Origin: Gammaproteobacteria bacterium
Lineage (GTDB): Bacteria > Pseudomonadota > Gammaproteobacteria > Arenicellales > JAANXG01
Assembly: GCA_018263405.1 (NCBI GenBank)
Contig: JAANXG010000055.1
Location: 1-27,475 of the forward strand
Reading direction: 5' to 3'
DNA: 27,475 nt
The translations under genes and the position numbers were made by a program. This document shows, piece after piece, positions 1 to 8,684 of the stretch. The notes below the pieces were generated by a model that made no database searches, was not told where the DNA came from, and worked only from the letters and a program-made list of their open reading frames with translations. Position 1 is the first letter of the stretch, and each line of letters begins with the position of its first letter.

Positions 1-166
1 GCCCCTCGCCGGCGTTACGCTCGCTTGAATTGACCGGGCCAGTCCTGCGCTCGCGTGCCTTGGCGATCGGCTTTTCCGATCCCGCTGAACGTGTGTGTAT
101 TTATGCCCAAGGGTACTAAGATATACGCACCCGCCGAATTTGTAAATTGCCTGGATCGATACGCCG

Positions 167-1744
167 TCAAACTTCACGGGTAGCGCGAAATTCAACGTTG
201 GACCATCGCTCCTGGGTCAACTGCAGATTCACCTTGTTGGGGGCAATGTAAGTCAAGCTGCCCGCACCATCCGTCGCCAGATGATCCGAGGCCTTGTTGC
301 AAAATTCCTGCTCGGTCCTGGCGTCGGGACAGGACACCCATCGGGCCGTTGAAACCGGCACCGATTCGAAGGCGGCATCCACCCCGTATTCATTCTTCAG
401 GCGGTGCGCCACCACGTCAAACTGCAGCGTACCCACGGCCCCCAGAATCAGATCGTTGTTATTCAGCGGTTTGAATATCTGGGTCGCCCCTTCCTCGCTG
501 AGCTGAACCAATCCTTTCCGCAGCGCCTTGGCACGCAGCGGATCGCGCAGTTGCACCCGCCGAAACAGCTCCGGAGCAAAGTTGGGAATACCGCTGAACT
601 TCAGTGTCTCACCTTCGGTAAAAGTATCGCCGATCCGGATCGTGCCATGGTTGTGCAGGCCGATAATATCACCGGCGTAAACGTCATCGGCCCGCTCCCG
701 GCGCGAGGCCATGAAAGTTATCGCGTTATTGATCACAATATCCCGCCCGAGTCGAACGTGACGAAGCTTCATGCCCTTGTCGAACCGGCCCGAGGTCACC
801 CTGACGAAGGCGATGCGATCGTGATGGGCCGGGTCCATGTTCGCCTGGATTTTGAACACCAAGCCGGTGAATTTCTCTTCCTCCGCATGGACCACTCGTT
901 CCAGCGCCTGCCGCGACCGCGGCGCCGGGGCATAAGCCACGAAATTATCGAGCAAGTCGTCGACCCCCCAGTCGTTCAGGGCCGAACCGAAGAACACCGG
1001 CGTCTGCCGGCCGGCGAGGTACCGTTCAGCGTCGAATGCATGGCTGGCGCCCCGTACGAGCTCGATTTCCTCGCGCAACCGATCAGCGTCGGAACCAAGA
1101 ATCGACGACAATTCGTCGCCGTCGAGGAACTCGACGCGCCGGTTCCCCGCCGGGTTACCGGGACGCCCCCCGATCAGTTGAACCGTCTCGTCGAACAGGC
1201 GATACACGCCGCGAAACCCTTTCCCCGCCCCGATCGGCCACGTCATGGGGGCACATTCGATATTCAGCACCGACTCCACCTCGTCCAGCAGTTCGATAGG
1301 CCCCCGGCTTTCACGATCCATTTTGTTCACGAAAGTCATAATCGGCGTATCCCGCAACCGGCACACGTCCATCAGTTTGATCGTCCGCTCCTCGACACCT
1401 TTGGCGGAATCGATCACCATCAGGCAGGAATCCACCGCCGTCAGGGTGCGGTACGTGTCCTCCGAGAAATCCGCATGGCCGGGCGTATCCAGGAGATTCA
1501 CTATTCGACCGCCGTGTTCGAACTGCATCACCGACGAGGTCACCGAAATACCGCGCTGCTTTTCCAATTCCATCCAGTCGGACGTCGCGTATCGTCCCGC
1601 TTTGCGCGCCTTGACCGTGCCCGCCAGCTGAATGGCGCCGCCCCTGAGCAGCAAACGCTCGGTGAGCGTCGTCTTGCCAGCATCGGGGTGCGAAATAATG
1701 GCGAATGTACGCCGTTTGGCGACCTGGGTACGAAAATCCGTCAT
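167..1744 (-). CDS. prfC: Peptide chain release factor 3 (RF3)
   Basis: Translational GTPase of the cytoplasm that removes RF1/RF2 from the ribosome after termination. At 525 residues it is close to the usual length (about 529 in E. coli). The G domain is complete: P-loop HPDAGKTT at residues 19-26, switch-region RGISVTSSV at 64-72, DTPGHADF at 86-93, and NKMD at 140-143. The RF3-typical C-terminal part follows, with a LVQLSEEGATQIF stretch. It starts at ATG 1744 without a clear Shine-Dalgarno. The gene stands alone: its 5' side faces the divergent small gene at 1944, and its 3' side reaches the window edge region, where no other gene is visible. Nothing is odd in the sequence. Identification is by conserved motifs over the full length. 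Confidence 0.97.
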   Translation of the reverse strand: MTDFRTQVAKRRTFAIISHPDAGKTTLTERLLLRGGAIQLAGTVKARKAGRYATSDWMELEKQRGISVTSSVMQFEHGGRIVNLLDTPGHADFSEDTYRTLTAVDSCLMVIDSAKGVEERTIKLMDVCRLRDTPIMTFVNKMDRESRGPIELLDEVESVLNIECAPMTWPIGAGKGFRGVYRLFDETVQLIGGRPGNPAGNRRVEFLDGDELSSILGSDADRLREEIELVRGASHAFDAERYLAGRQTPVFFGSALNDWGVDDLLDNFVAYAPAPRSRQALERVVHAEEEKFTGLVFKIQANMDPAHHDRIAFVRVTSGRFDKGMKLRHVRLGRDIVINNAITFMASRRERADDVYAGDIIGLHNHGTIRIGDTFTEGETLKFSGIPNFAPELFRRVQLRDPLRAKALRKGLVQLSEEGATQIFKPLNNNDLILGAVGTLQFDVVAHRLKNEYGVDAAFESVPVSTARWVSCPDARTEQEFCNKASDHLATDGAGSLTYIAPNKVNLQLTQERWSNVEFRATREV

Positions 1745-1892
1745 AAACGAGGCTTGTTGGAGGTCTGTAATTCGAGCCGCCGGATTATCAACGAACCGCT
1801 CATACGAGAAAAGATCGCGCGGATCGTGGCGCCGTTTGAAAAATCGACGGGGGTGGGCACGGGCAAAACCATCAAATCGTCATAAATTACTC

Positions 1893-1921
1893 TTTCCATT
1901 TTACTGGTTATTTTCTATAAA
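1893..1921 (+). promoter_or_regulatory. Predicted sigma70 promoter for the small gene at 1944
   Basis: TTTCCA (1893-1898), a 17-bp spacer, then TATAAA (1916-1921). The -10 matches consensus at 5 of 6 positions and the -35 at 4 of 6. Transcription would begin near 1928, giving a leader of only about 15 nt that carries the ribosome binding site. Confidence 0.5.
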
Positions 1922-1943
1922 TACGCGCGGGAGGAGGCAGTAC

Positions 1944-2168
1944 ATGCAAAAGCACATCCATAAAACAGCTCCGGTCGGCGTCGTTCCGCGCCGGCAGATG
2001 CCATTGATCGAAACATTGATGTCGGACACCCCCCAATCCTGCGCGGTGATCGACAGCGTCGAATCGCCTGGGTCTCGCAAGCCGGGGTTGGCGCTTCAAT
2101 GGCTACCCACCGTAACGACAGTCGGCATCATTGCGGCGGTCGTGGATTGGCTGAAACTCACGCGCTGA
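1944..2168 (+). CDS. Small hypothetical protein (74 aa)
   Basis: I do not recognise this protein. It encodes 74 residues. The N-terminal half is polar, beginning MQKHIHKTAPVGVVPRR. A short hydrophobic segment near residues 56-67 (TVTTVGIIAAVV) precedes a basic end, WLKLTR, which suggests a membrane-touching or amphipathic C-terminus. The ATG at 1944 is chosen because a strong Shine-Dalgarno, GGGAGGAGG (1929-1937), ends six bases upstream and a sigma70-like promoter lies just before it. The reading frame stays open further upstream to 1632, but that part is antisense to prfC. The stop at 2168 lies 8 bp from the convergent stop of the zinc-ribbon gene, so the gene fits exactly between its neighbours. 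No function can be assigned. Confidence 0.6.
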   Translation: MQKHIHKTAPVGVVPRRQMPLIETLMSDTPQSCAVIDSVESPGSRKPGLALQWLPTVTTVGIIAAVVDWLKLTR

Positions 2169-2176
2169 AGGTTTAA

Positions 2177-2683
2177 TTACAGATCGTAAAGCGTTTCATC
2201 GACTTTCGGCGGCAGATATTTGCGCCTTAAGTCACCTAGCAGTTGCTTGGATTTCACCGCAAAGGGCTCTTCTTCCTCCAGCAAATCCCCCATTTCCGCC
2301 TCGACCTGTTCAGCATCCTCACCAGCTTCCATCCGGCTGATTGCCTCCTCCATACCCCCGCTCAAGCGCAGTCCGCTCGAATCGAAGAGTCTCCGCATCA
2401 TCTTCGCAGCCTGGCGCGGATCGTTCTCGTCAATGTTTTCCATTTCACCAGCCATGGACATCATGGCTTGCTCGAGCCGGCTCTCGTCGACGTTGTCCAG
2501 CATATCACCGCTATCTTCCTCCTCGCGTCCTTTGGATATAGCGAATAAAGAAACTTGGCGCTCCAACCGGACTCGACTGCATTCGTCGGAAGGACAGGCC
2601 GGGACTTTGCAAGTGTCGATGCGTCGCGAATAAAAGTTGTAGATCGTGTGACAATCGGGACAATAAAACTCGTAAATTGGCAT
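2177..2683 (-). CDS. FmdB-like zinc-ribbon protein with acidic helical tail
   Basis: A 168-residue protein. The N-terminus, MPIYEFYCPDC, followed by further cysteines at 25, 30 and 35, resembles the FmdB/CxxC_CxxC_SSSS zinc-ribbon family, where paired cysteines bind zinc. The remainder (about residues 55-150) is very acidic and Met/Glu-rich, probably helical, and ends in a basic patch around LGDLRRKYLPPK. It starts 4 bp after the ppsR stop on the same strand, so the two are almost certainly co-transcribed. The molecular role is unknown; a protein-binding or regulatory role is only a guess from the zinc ribbon and the ppsR partnership. Being a real gene is well supported; the function is not. 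Confidence 0.85.
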   Translation of the reverse strand: MPIYEFYCPDCHTIYNFYSRRIDTCKVPACPSDECSRVRLERQVSLFAISKGREEEDSGDMLDNVDESRLEQAMMSMAGEMENIDENDPRQAAKMMRRLFDSSGLRLSGGMEEAISRMEAGEDAEQVEAEMGDLLEEEEPFAVKSKQLLGDLRRKYLPPKVDETLYDL

Positions 2684-2687
2684 CAGC

Positions 2688-3509
2688 TCACATCAAGTCG
2701 CGATTCAGGTTAATCTTGTGAAGTATCGTCGCTGCAATCTCCTCGACGGATTTTGCAGTGGTATTAACGAATGGGATGCGTTCACGGCGATACATCGCCT
2801 CCGCCTGCGCCACTTCGTATTCGCACTGCCGGAGCTGCGCATACCGACCCTTGTCGTAACGCGCCTGGCGGATTTTCCGCAAACGCGCAGGGTCGATCGT
2901 CAGCCCGAACAACTTCTTCCGATGGCGGATGATTTTATCCTGGAGACGCGCCCTTTCCAGATCATCCTCCAACAGAGGGAAATTGGCCGCCGATACGCCG
3001 TAGTGCAAAGCGAGGTACAACGACGTCGGCGTCTTCGCGGTACGCGATACGCCAATAATAATGAGCTCGGCGTGATCGTAGTCCACGGCATTCATGCCGT
3101 CGTCACTGCGCATCGTGAAGTTCAACGCGGCGATTCGCGCCGTATACTTATTAGGGTTAAGCACGCCATGCGAGCTACCGACACTGTGTTCCGATTCAAG
3201 GCCCAACTCCTTCTCGAGAGGCGCCAGAAAATGGTCAAACAAATCGAACAATACGCCGTTGCTGGCCGCGATGATTTCCCGGATTTCGTCGTCAGCGAGG
3301 GTCGCGAATATGAGTGGCGGGCCGCCGTTTTTTTCCGATGACTCGTTGATTTTCCGCGCCGCATCGCGGGCCTTCTCGGGCGTGTCCACGAAGGGCAAGG
3401 GTACAGTCTTGAATTCGAGGTTTGGGAAATGACATAAAAGGGTTACGCCGAGACTTTCGGCTGTGATGCCGGTCCGGTCGGAAACCGTGAAGATGAAACG
3501 ATCAACCAT
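2688..3509 (-). CDS. ppsR: PEP synthase regulatory kinase/pyrophosphorylase
   Basis: Member of the DUF299/PpsR family. These enzymes inactivate phosphoenolpyruvate synthase by ADP-dependent phosphorylation of a threonine and reactivate it by phosphate-dependent removal. The 273 residues match the family length. The N-terminus FTVSDRTGITAE and the P-loop-like GVSRTAKTPTS (residues 153-163) are diagnostic. The gene is divergent from ppsA, its expected target, across an 85-bp gap, which is the usual arrangement and supports the target assignment. The ATG at 3509 is the first good start. The downstream zinc-ribbon gene follows after 4 bp. Confidence 0.95.
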   Translation of the reverse strand: MVDRFIFTVSDRTGITAESLGVTLLCHFPNLEFKTVPLPFVDTPEKARDAARKINESSEKNGGPPLIFATLADDEIREIIAASNGVLFDLFDHFLAPLEKELGLESEHSVGSSHGVLNPNKYTARIAALNFTMRSDDGMNAVDYDHAELIIIGVSRTAKTPTSLYLALHYGVSAANFPLLEDDLERARLQDKIIRHRKKLFGLTIDPARLRKIRQARYDKGRYAQLRQCEYEVAQAEAMYRRERIPFVNTTAKSVEEIAATILHKINLNRDLM

Positions 3510-3594
3510 TTTTACAGTACAATGCCGCTCTTTCTCGATGTCGGGGCCAGTTCCCCGCTATTCTAACAACATCCTTACTCAGGAGCTGAGATAC

Positions 3595-5961
3595 GTGGAT
3601 CGTTCACTAGTCTGGTTCGAAAACCTGGGAATGTCGGACGTCGCCCGAGTCGGCGGCAAGAATAGCTCCCTGGGAGAACTGATCGGTAATCTGGCCGATG
3701 CGGGGCTCCGCGTGCCGGAAGGTTTCGCCACTACCGCCGAAGCTTTCCAACGCTTCCTCAAGCACGACAAACTCGACCGCCGAATTTACGAAGCCTTGCA
3801 TGCGCTGGATGTCGAAGACGTCGAAGCTCTGGGCCGGTGCGGTGCACGGATTCGTCAATGGGTCATGGATACGCCGTTGCCATCGGAATTCGAAAACGAT
3901 ATCGGCCGGGCCTATCGGGAGCTCGAATCACGAGCAGGAGAAAACATCTCTGTCGCGGTGCGGTCCTCGGCAACTGCTGAAGATCTCCCCGAAGCATCGT
4001 TCGCCGGCCAACAGGAAACGTTTTTGAATGTCCGCGGCCCCAAACATGTTCTGCAGGCCGTTAAGCGCGTTTTTGCTTCCTTGTTCAATGACCGAGCCAT
4101 CTCCTACCGGGTCCACCACGGTTTCGACCATGCCGATGTCTCATTGTCCGCCGGCGTGCAGCGCATGGTGCGTAGCGACCTGGGTGCCAGCGGCGTGATG
4201 TTTTCCGTCGATACCGAATCGGCTTTTGAAGACGTCGTATTCATTACGGCATCCTACGGTCTCGGGGAAACCATCGTGCAAGGTTCCGTCAACCCGGATG
4301 AGTTTTATGTTTACAAACCCACGCTCGCCAAAAGTCGTCCGGCCATACTGAGACGCAAACTGGGCGGCAAGCTGATCAAAATGATCTACGGCGATGGAGA
4401 CGGCCCGGTTGTCAAAACCGTAGACGTTCAGGAAACCGATCGGATGCGGTTCTCGATCGACGACGGGGACGTCGAGTCACTGGCCTCGATGGCGCATGCC
4501 ATTGAGCAACACTACGGGCGACCCATGGATATCGAATGGGGCAAGGATGGGTTGGACGGCCGGCTGTACATACTCCAGGCCCGCCCGGAGACGGTGGTCT
4601 CACGAGATTCGAAGCAAGTATACGAGCGTTACCACCTCAATGGAAAACATGATCCCCTGATTTCGGGAAGCGCGATCGGCCAAAAAATCGGCGTCGGCAA
4701 AGTCAGGATCGTGCCGGGCATCGAGGACCTGTCAAAGATCCGGTCCGGCGATGTGTTGGTAACGGAAATGACCAACCCAGACTGGGAACCGGTAATGAAA
4801 CGGGCCTCGGCCATTGTCACCAACCGCGGCGGCAGAACCTGTCATGCAGCCATTATCGCGCGGGAATTGGGGGTGCCCGCGGTCGTGGGCTGTGAAACCG
4901 CCACCGGGGACCTGCCGGAAGGGGAAACCGTCACGGTATCCTGTGCCGAGGGCGATACCGGCAATATTTACCGCGGTGAACTCGATTATGAAATCAAAAC
5001 CATCGGTATGGACGCCATGCCCGAGATTCCATTCAAGATCATGATGAACGTGGCAAACCCGGACCGGGCGTTTGATTTTCGCCGGTTGCCGCATTCCGGA
5101 ATCGGCTTGGCGCGGCTCGAATTCATTATCAACAACATCATCGGAATTCATCCCAAGGCGTTGTTGAACTACGAAGACAACGAGGCACAAGTCAAAGCGA
5201 CGATCGACCGGAGGATCGCCGGTTATTCGGGCCCCGTGGAGTTTTATGTGACCAAACTCAGCGAGGGAATTTCCACTCTCGCCGCAGCTTTCTCGCCCCA
5301 CCCTGTCATCGTTCGCCTGTCTGACTTTAAGTCGAACGAATACGCCAACCTGATCGGGGGGGAGCAATTCGAGCCTGAAGAGGAAAACCCCATGATCGGG
5401 TTTCGCGGCGCCTCGCGCTATATCGACAAATGGTTCAGGGACTGCTTTGAACTGGAATGCCGGGCCCTGCGCTATGTCCGCCACGACATGGGCCTGAACA
5501 ATGTCTGGATTATGGTACCTTTCGTAAGAACCTTGGACGAGGCGGATCAGGTCGTGGAACTGCTCCGACAGAACAAGCTTGAGCGCGGGAACGAAGACCT
5601 GCGCGTCATCATGATGTGCGAGATTCCATCGAATGCGCTGCTGGCAGATGAGTTTTTGGAACGTTTTGACGGGTTTTCGATCGGTTCCAATGACCTCACC
5701 CAGTTAACGCTGGGTCTGGACAGGGACTCCAATCTGATTGACGGTTCCTTCGATGAGCGGAACCCGGCGGTTAAAAAATTGCTCGAACTGGCTATCCGGT
5801 CCTGCCAACGAGCCGGCAAATACGTCGGCATTTGCGGCCAAGGTCCGTCCGATCACCCGGACCTGGCGGAGTGGCTCATGGAGCAAGGAATTTCCAGCAT
5901 TTCATTGACCCCGGACAGTGTTGTCGGAACCTGGCTACTCCTGGCTAACGAGTCGAATTGA
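3595..5961 (+). CDS. ppsA: Phosphoenolpyruvate synthase
   Basis: Converts pyruvate, ATP and water to PEP, AMP and phosphate for gluconeogenesis. The GTG at 3595 is preferred: AGGAG (3581-3585) lies nine bases upstream, the protein then begins at the family's conserved FENLGMSDVARVGGKN region, and the length (788 residues) is close to the 792 of E. coli. Upstream in-frame ATGs reach into the ppsR start. The ATP-binding PPDK N-terminal domain covers about residues 15-345. The phosphohistidine domain carries the catalytic His417 in GGRTCHAAIIARELG. The PEP/pyruvate-binding TIM barrel occupies the C-terminal half, with FSIGSNDLTQLTLG and a cysteine in GICGQGPSD. The last 17 bp overlap the convergent exonuclease gene. 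Confidence 0.96.
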   Translation: MDRSLVWFENLGMSDVARVGGKNSSLGELIGNLADAGLRVPEGFATTAEAFQRFLKHDKLDRRIYEALHALDVEDVEALGRCGARIRQWVMDTPLPSEFENDIGRAYRELESRAGENISVAVRSSATAEDLPEASFAGQQETFLNVRGPKHVLQAVKRVFASLFNDRAISYRVHHGFDHADVSLSAGVQRMVRSDLGASGVMFSVDTESAFEDVVFITASYGLGETIVQGSVNPDEFYVYKPTLAKSRPAILRRKLGGKLIKMIYGDGDGPVVKTVDVQETDRMRFSIDDGDVESLASMAHAIEQHYGRPMDIEWGKDGLDGRLYILQARPETVVSRDSKQVYERYHLNGKHDPLISGSAIGQKIGVGKVRIVPGIEDLSKIRSGDVLVTEMTNPDWEPVMKRASAIVTNRGGRTCHAAIIARELGVPAVVGCETATGDLPEGETVTVSCAEGDTGNIYRGELDYEIKTIGMDAMPEIPFKIMMNVANPDRAFDFRRLPHSGIGLARLEFIINNIIGIHPKALLNYEDNEAQVKATIDRRIAGYSGPVEFYVTKLSEGISTLAAAFSPHPVIVRLSDFKSNEYANLIGGEQFEPEEENPMIGFRGASRYIDKWFRDCFELECRALRYVRHDMGLNNVWIMVPFVRTLDEADQVVELLRQNKLERGNEDLRVIMMCEIPSNALLADEFLERFDGFSIGSNDLTQLTLGLDRDSNLIDGSFDERNPAVKKLLELAIRSCQRAGKYVGICGQGPSDHPDLAEWLMEQGISSISLTPDSVVGTWLLLANESN

Positions 5962-6862
5962 CGGTACACGCGGATCGGATGCGATCCACGTAACCTTCGC
6001 CGCGCGCCAGCCATCCAATCAACTCATCCAACGCGCGGATCTTGGCACCGGCGATCCTGTGATGGGGGGATTGGTCTCCAACCGGTGCGTGACGCGCCAG
6101 AGCCGTAAGTTGCCTGGCCAGCATAACGAATTCGCGGCGTTCGCCAAGTTCGTGTGCCAGTTTGGCTGAGCCGCGAACACCGAGGCGCGGGACTTCTTCG
6201 AGACGTTCATAAAGCTGTTCGACGTCTTTGAATACATGCAGCAACCGTGATGCTGTCTTTGGACCTATGCCCGGCACGCCCGGAACGTTGTCCACCGTAT
6301 CGCCGACCAAAGCGAGGAAATCCGTAATCTGGTTCGGCCAGACACCAAAAAGATCATAGACGCCTTGTACATCAAGTTTACGATCGCGGGCGTAGTCCCA
6401 CCACAAATCGCCCTCCTGGACGACCTGGGATAGATCCTTGTCACCACTGACAACCACGACATTGTATCCGTTGTCACGCGCCGGCACCGCTACGCTGGCA
6501 ATTATGTCGTCGGCCTCGAAACGCGGGTGTTTAAGACACGACACTCCTAGAGCTTCCACCAATCGTTCGCAGACTTCAAGCTGAAGCTTGAGTTCCGGCG
6601 GCGCCGGCTCGCGGTTGGCCTTGTACTCCGGATATAGCTCGTTTCTAAACGAAGTAGTGGAGCTTTGATCGAACGCCACCATCATATTGGCGGGGCGTGT
6701 CGCCTCAAAAAAGCCGGTCAGAAACCTGAGAAACCCATATACCGCATTAACCGGAGAGCCGTCTGACGAAACCAGGGTGTCCGGGAGGGAGAACCAGGAT
6801 CTGAAAATATAAATGCTGGCATCGATTAAATAAATCGTTCGCTCTTCGTTGGACCTGGCCAT
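5945..6862 (-). CDS. 5'-3' exonuclease / flap endonuclease (Xni or Pol I N-domain type)
   Basis: Stand-alone structure-specific 5' nuclease that would trim flaps or remove RNA primers using two metal ions. Acidic metal-site motifs are in order: YLIDAS (start), AFDQ, FEADDIIA, SGDKDLSQ, and GDTVDNVPG, followed by the helix-hairpin-helix GIGPKTASRLL. At 305 residues it is longer than E. coli Xni/ExoIX (251) and closer to the exonuclease domain of DNA polymerase I; there is no polymerase domain here. The start is ATG 6862. The 3' end overlaps the end of ppsA by 17 bp on the opposite strand. The nuclease family is certain; whether it is the xni orthologue is not. Confidence 0.9.
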   Translation of the reverse strand: MARSNEERTIYLIDASIYIFRSWFSLPDTLVSSDGSPVNAVYGFLRFLTGFFEATRPANMMVAFDQSSTTSFRNELYPEYKANREPAPPELKLQLEVCERLVEALGVSCLKHPRFEADDIIASVAVPARDNGYNVVVVSGDKDLSQVVQEGDLWWDYARDRKLDVQGVYDLFGVWPNQITDFLALVGDTVDNVPGVPGIGPKTASRLLHVFKDVEQLYERLEEVPRLGVRGSAKLAHELGERREFVMLARQLTALARHAPVGDQSPHHRIAGAKIRALDELIGWLARGEGYVDRIRSACTVNSTR

Positions 6863-7064
6863 ATTTTACTCAGCGGCACGGCCAGACCCAAGGAGTCTCC
6901 GACTCGCTGAATACGGCAATATCGTCTTGAAGAAATACTGGAAACCATCTCATAAACAAACCTCCCCCCTCCATGCGTTGTTCTCGGATAGTTCAAAGTA
7001 CGAGGTTACGAAGTAGCAAACTGTCATGCACACCGCGCTTTTCACGCGTCGACAAGAATGACGA

Positions 7065-7643
7065 TCATCCATCGGTTAGTTCACGGAATTTTTTCAACTC
7101 CTTATTGTATTCTTCCATTGTCGCCTGCCGCTTGTTCTCGATTGATTGGATCGCCGCGTCGTATTTCTTAATCCGTTGCTGGAGATCGCCGATTTGCTCA
7201 CGATTGGTCTCGTTATCTTCAAGTTTTTCCTTTGCGTCGACAAGATCCTGCCGGAATAAACGATAGCTTTCCAGATCTCGGCCCAGTGCATCCAGGTGCT
7301 CCTCCCGGGCGTCGACAATATCCTGTGCGGTATCATAGGTTCGCAGTAGGCGTTGATTTTTGGCTTCCCGCCGCGCGCGGCGCTCAGCCTCCCGCTGTTG
7401 CTCCCGTTCCGCGGCTTCTCGCACCTCTAATTCCTCTTGAGTCAGCGGTGCGTCGGATTCTTTAACTTTCACCCCGCGTTCATCGATCTCCGTAATCTTG
7501 GATTCCTTGGCACAAGCCTCGGCTGCAAAGTCTCCATAGTGCCAATTGCCTTCCTCATCCTGGCATTTAGTGATGGTCTGCCCATAGGCAACGACGGCCA
7601 CTAACGACACTATGAAACTCGCACACAAAACTATACGCTTCAT
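7065..7643 (-). CDS. Secreted DUF4124-type coiled-coil protein
   Basis: A 192-residue protein. A signal peptide is evident: basic MKR, a hydrophobic stretch through about residue 18, and a likely cleavage near AYG-Q. A short DUF4124-like segment follows (TITKCQDEEGNWHYGD, about residues 23-38). From about residue 65 to the end it is highly charged Glu/Arg/Lys helix, almost certainly a long coiled coil. It should be periplasmic or envelope-associated. It lies 19 bp after lgt on the same strand and is probably co-transcribed. DUF4124 proteins have no established function. The cysteine is not placed as a lipobox, so it is probably not a lipoprotein despite the lgt neighbour. Confidence 0.85.
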   Translation of the reverse strand: MKRIVLCASFIVSLVAVVAYGQTITKCQDEEGNWHYGDFAAEACAKESKITEIDERGVKVKESDAPLTQEELEVREAAEREQQREAERRARREAKNQRLLRTYDTAQDIVDAREEHLDALGRDLESYRLFRQDLVDAKEKLEDNETNREQIGDLQQRIKKYDAAIQSIENKRQATMEEYNKELKKFRELTDG

Positions 7644-7662
7644 CTGAATGAATAAATCCGCG

Positions 7663-8475
7663 TTAATCCTTCCTGCTACCGGTTAACCGATTTGCCTGAC
7701 GGATTGGTAAAAAGAAAATCCCCAACCCCAATAATATCATTGGAATGCTGAGAACCTGTCCCATGGTCAACCAGTCCAAGGCCAGATAGCCGATATGCGG
7801 GTCGGGGTGCCTGACAAATTCAACCAAGAACCGGAACGCGCCGTAGCAAATCAGGAACAGTCCCGACACATGCCCCGTGCTGCGCGGCTTCCGTGAATAT
7901 AACCACAAAATAATGAACAGCAATATTCCCTCCAGGAACGCTTCGTACAGCATCGAAGGGTGCCGCGGCATTCGTGACGGATCGCTTGCGGGGAAGACGA
8001 TCGCCCATGGCAGGTCACTGACTTTGCCCCACAATTCCTGATTGATGAAATTACCGATGCGGCCGGCAAACAACCCCAATGGCGTCAGTGGCGCGATGAA
8101 ATCCGCAATCTGGAAGAAATGGCGGCGCGTTTTAAACGCGTACCAGGCCATGGCGGCGATTACACCCAACAACCCTCCGTGGAACGACATTCCACCGGTC
8201 CATAGCTGAAATACTTCAAGAGGGTTTTGAAAGTAATAACCGGGATTGTAGAAGACTGCGTACCCCAGCCTTCCCCCAAGAATCACACCGATCGCGATAT
8301 AAAACAGCACATCGGCAACCTCGTGCGTTTCCCAATCCGTGTCCGGCCGGGCGGCTCTTACTGTACCGAGACCATATCCTGCCGCGAATCCCGCCAGATA
8401 CATCAAGCCATACCAGTGTACCGACACCGGACCGATTGAAAACGCCACAGGGTCGATGCCGGGATGAATAATCAA
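7663..8475 (-). CDS. lgt: Prolipoprotein diacylglyceryl transferase
   Basis: Inner-membrane enzyme that transfers diacylglycerol from phosphatidylglycerol to the lipobox cysteine of prolipoproteins, the first step of lipoprotein maturation. The 270 residues hold about seven membrane segments. The family signatures GGMSFHGGLLG and GRIGNFINQELWG (around residues 90-150) contain the catalytic His and Arg region. The start is a TTG at 8475, giving M-I-I-H-P-G-I as in many Lgt proteins. It is supported by CAGGAG (8485-8490 on the minus strand) nine bases upstream, and no ATG or GTG gives a better N-terminus. The DUF4124 gene follows after 19 bp. Confidence 0.96.
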   Translation of the reverse strand: MIIHPGIDPVAFSIGPVSVHWYGLMYLAGFAAGYGLGTVRAARPDTDWETHEVADVLFYIAIGVILGGRLGYAVFYNPGYYFQNPLEVFQLWTGGMSFHGGLLGVIAAMAWYAFKTRRHFFQIADFIAPLTPLGLFAGRIGNFINQELWGKVSDLPWAIVFPASDPSRMPRHPSMLYEAFLEGILLFIILWLYSRKPRSTGHVSGLFLICYGAFRFLVEFVRHPDPHIGYLALDWLTMGQVLSIPMILLGLGIFFLPIRQANRLTGSRKD

Positions 8476-8676
8476 AACTTAATACTCCTGGTCGAAGAGC
8501 AACGGGAGGTAACTTACTCGATGCCACCCGTGCCGGCAACCGTGCCGATAGCTCCTGAAATTGGTCTGGCCGGGGCGGATATGGCAAAATTCGAACGGCA
8601 TCCCGAATGCCCCTTTATTACTTCAACTTTTCAACAACGACGCGATGATCCACGAATCAATGCGCGTATTTACGCG
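8476..8676. other. Non-coding spacer upstream of lgt and the MITE-like element
   Basis: About 200 bp between the lgt start and the left target duplication of the inserted element. It holds the lgt ribosome binding site at its left end. A plus-strand frame of 74 codons (from 8464) crosses it, but it has no family resemblance and ends in the inserted element's first bases. I see no convincing gene, RNA or terminator here. Confidence 0.5.
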
Positions 8677-8684
8677 CCGAATTT
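8677..8684 (+). repeat. Left target-site duplication (8 bp)
   Basis: CCGAATTT, directly abutting the left inverted-repeat terminus and identical to 8856-8863. Confidence 0.8.

Noticed and set aside
66..82. Small hairpin GATCGG-CTTTT-CCGATC downstream of prfC
   Set aside because: A 6-bp stem with no T-run after it on the minus strand; too weak to call as a terminator.
132..145. 14-bp match (CGCCGAATTTGTAA) between here and 8675-8688 at the MITE's left border
   Set aside because: About one 14-mer direct repeat is expected by chance in a window this size, and the sequences diverge on both sides.
404..1885. Long plus-strand open frame (493 codons) antisense to prfC
   Set aside because: It mirrors a complete, well-conserved prfC; the translation is Arg/His/Pro-rich with no family resemblance and no ribosome site.
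4732..5484. Minus-strand open frame of 250 codons inside ppsA
   Set aside because: Antisense shadow of the conserved PEP/pyruvate-binding domain, with no recognisable protein features.
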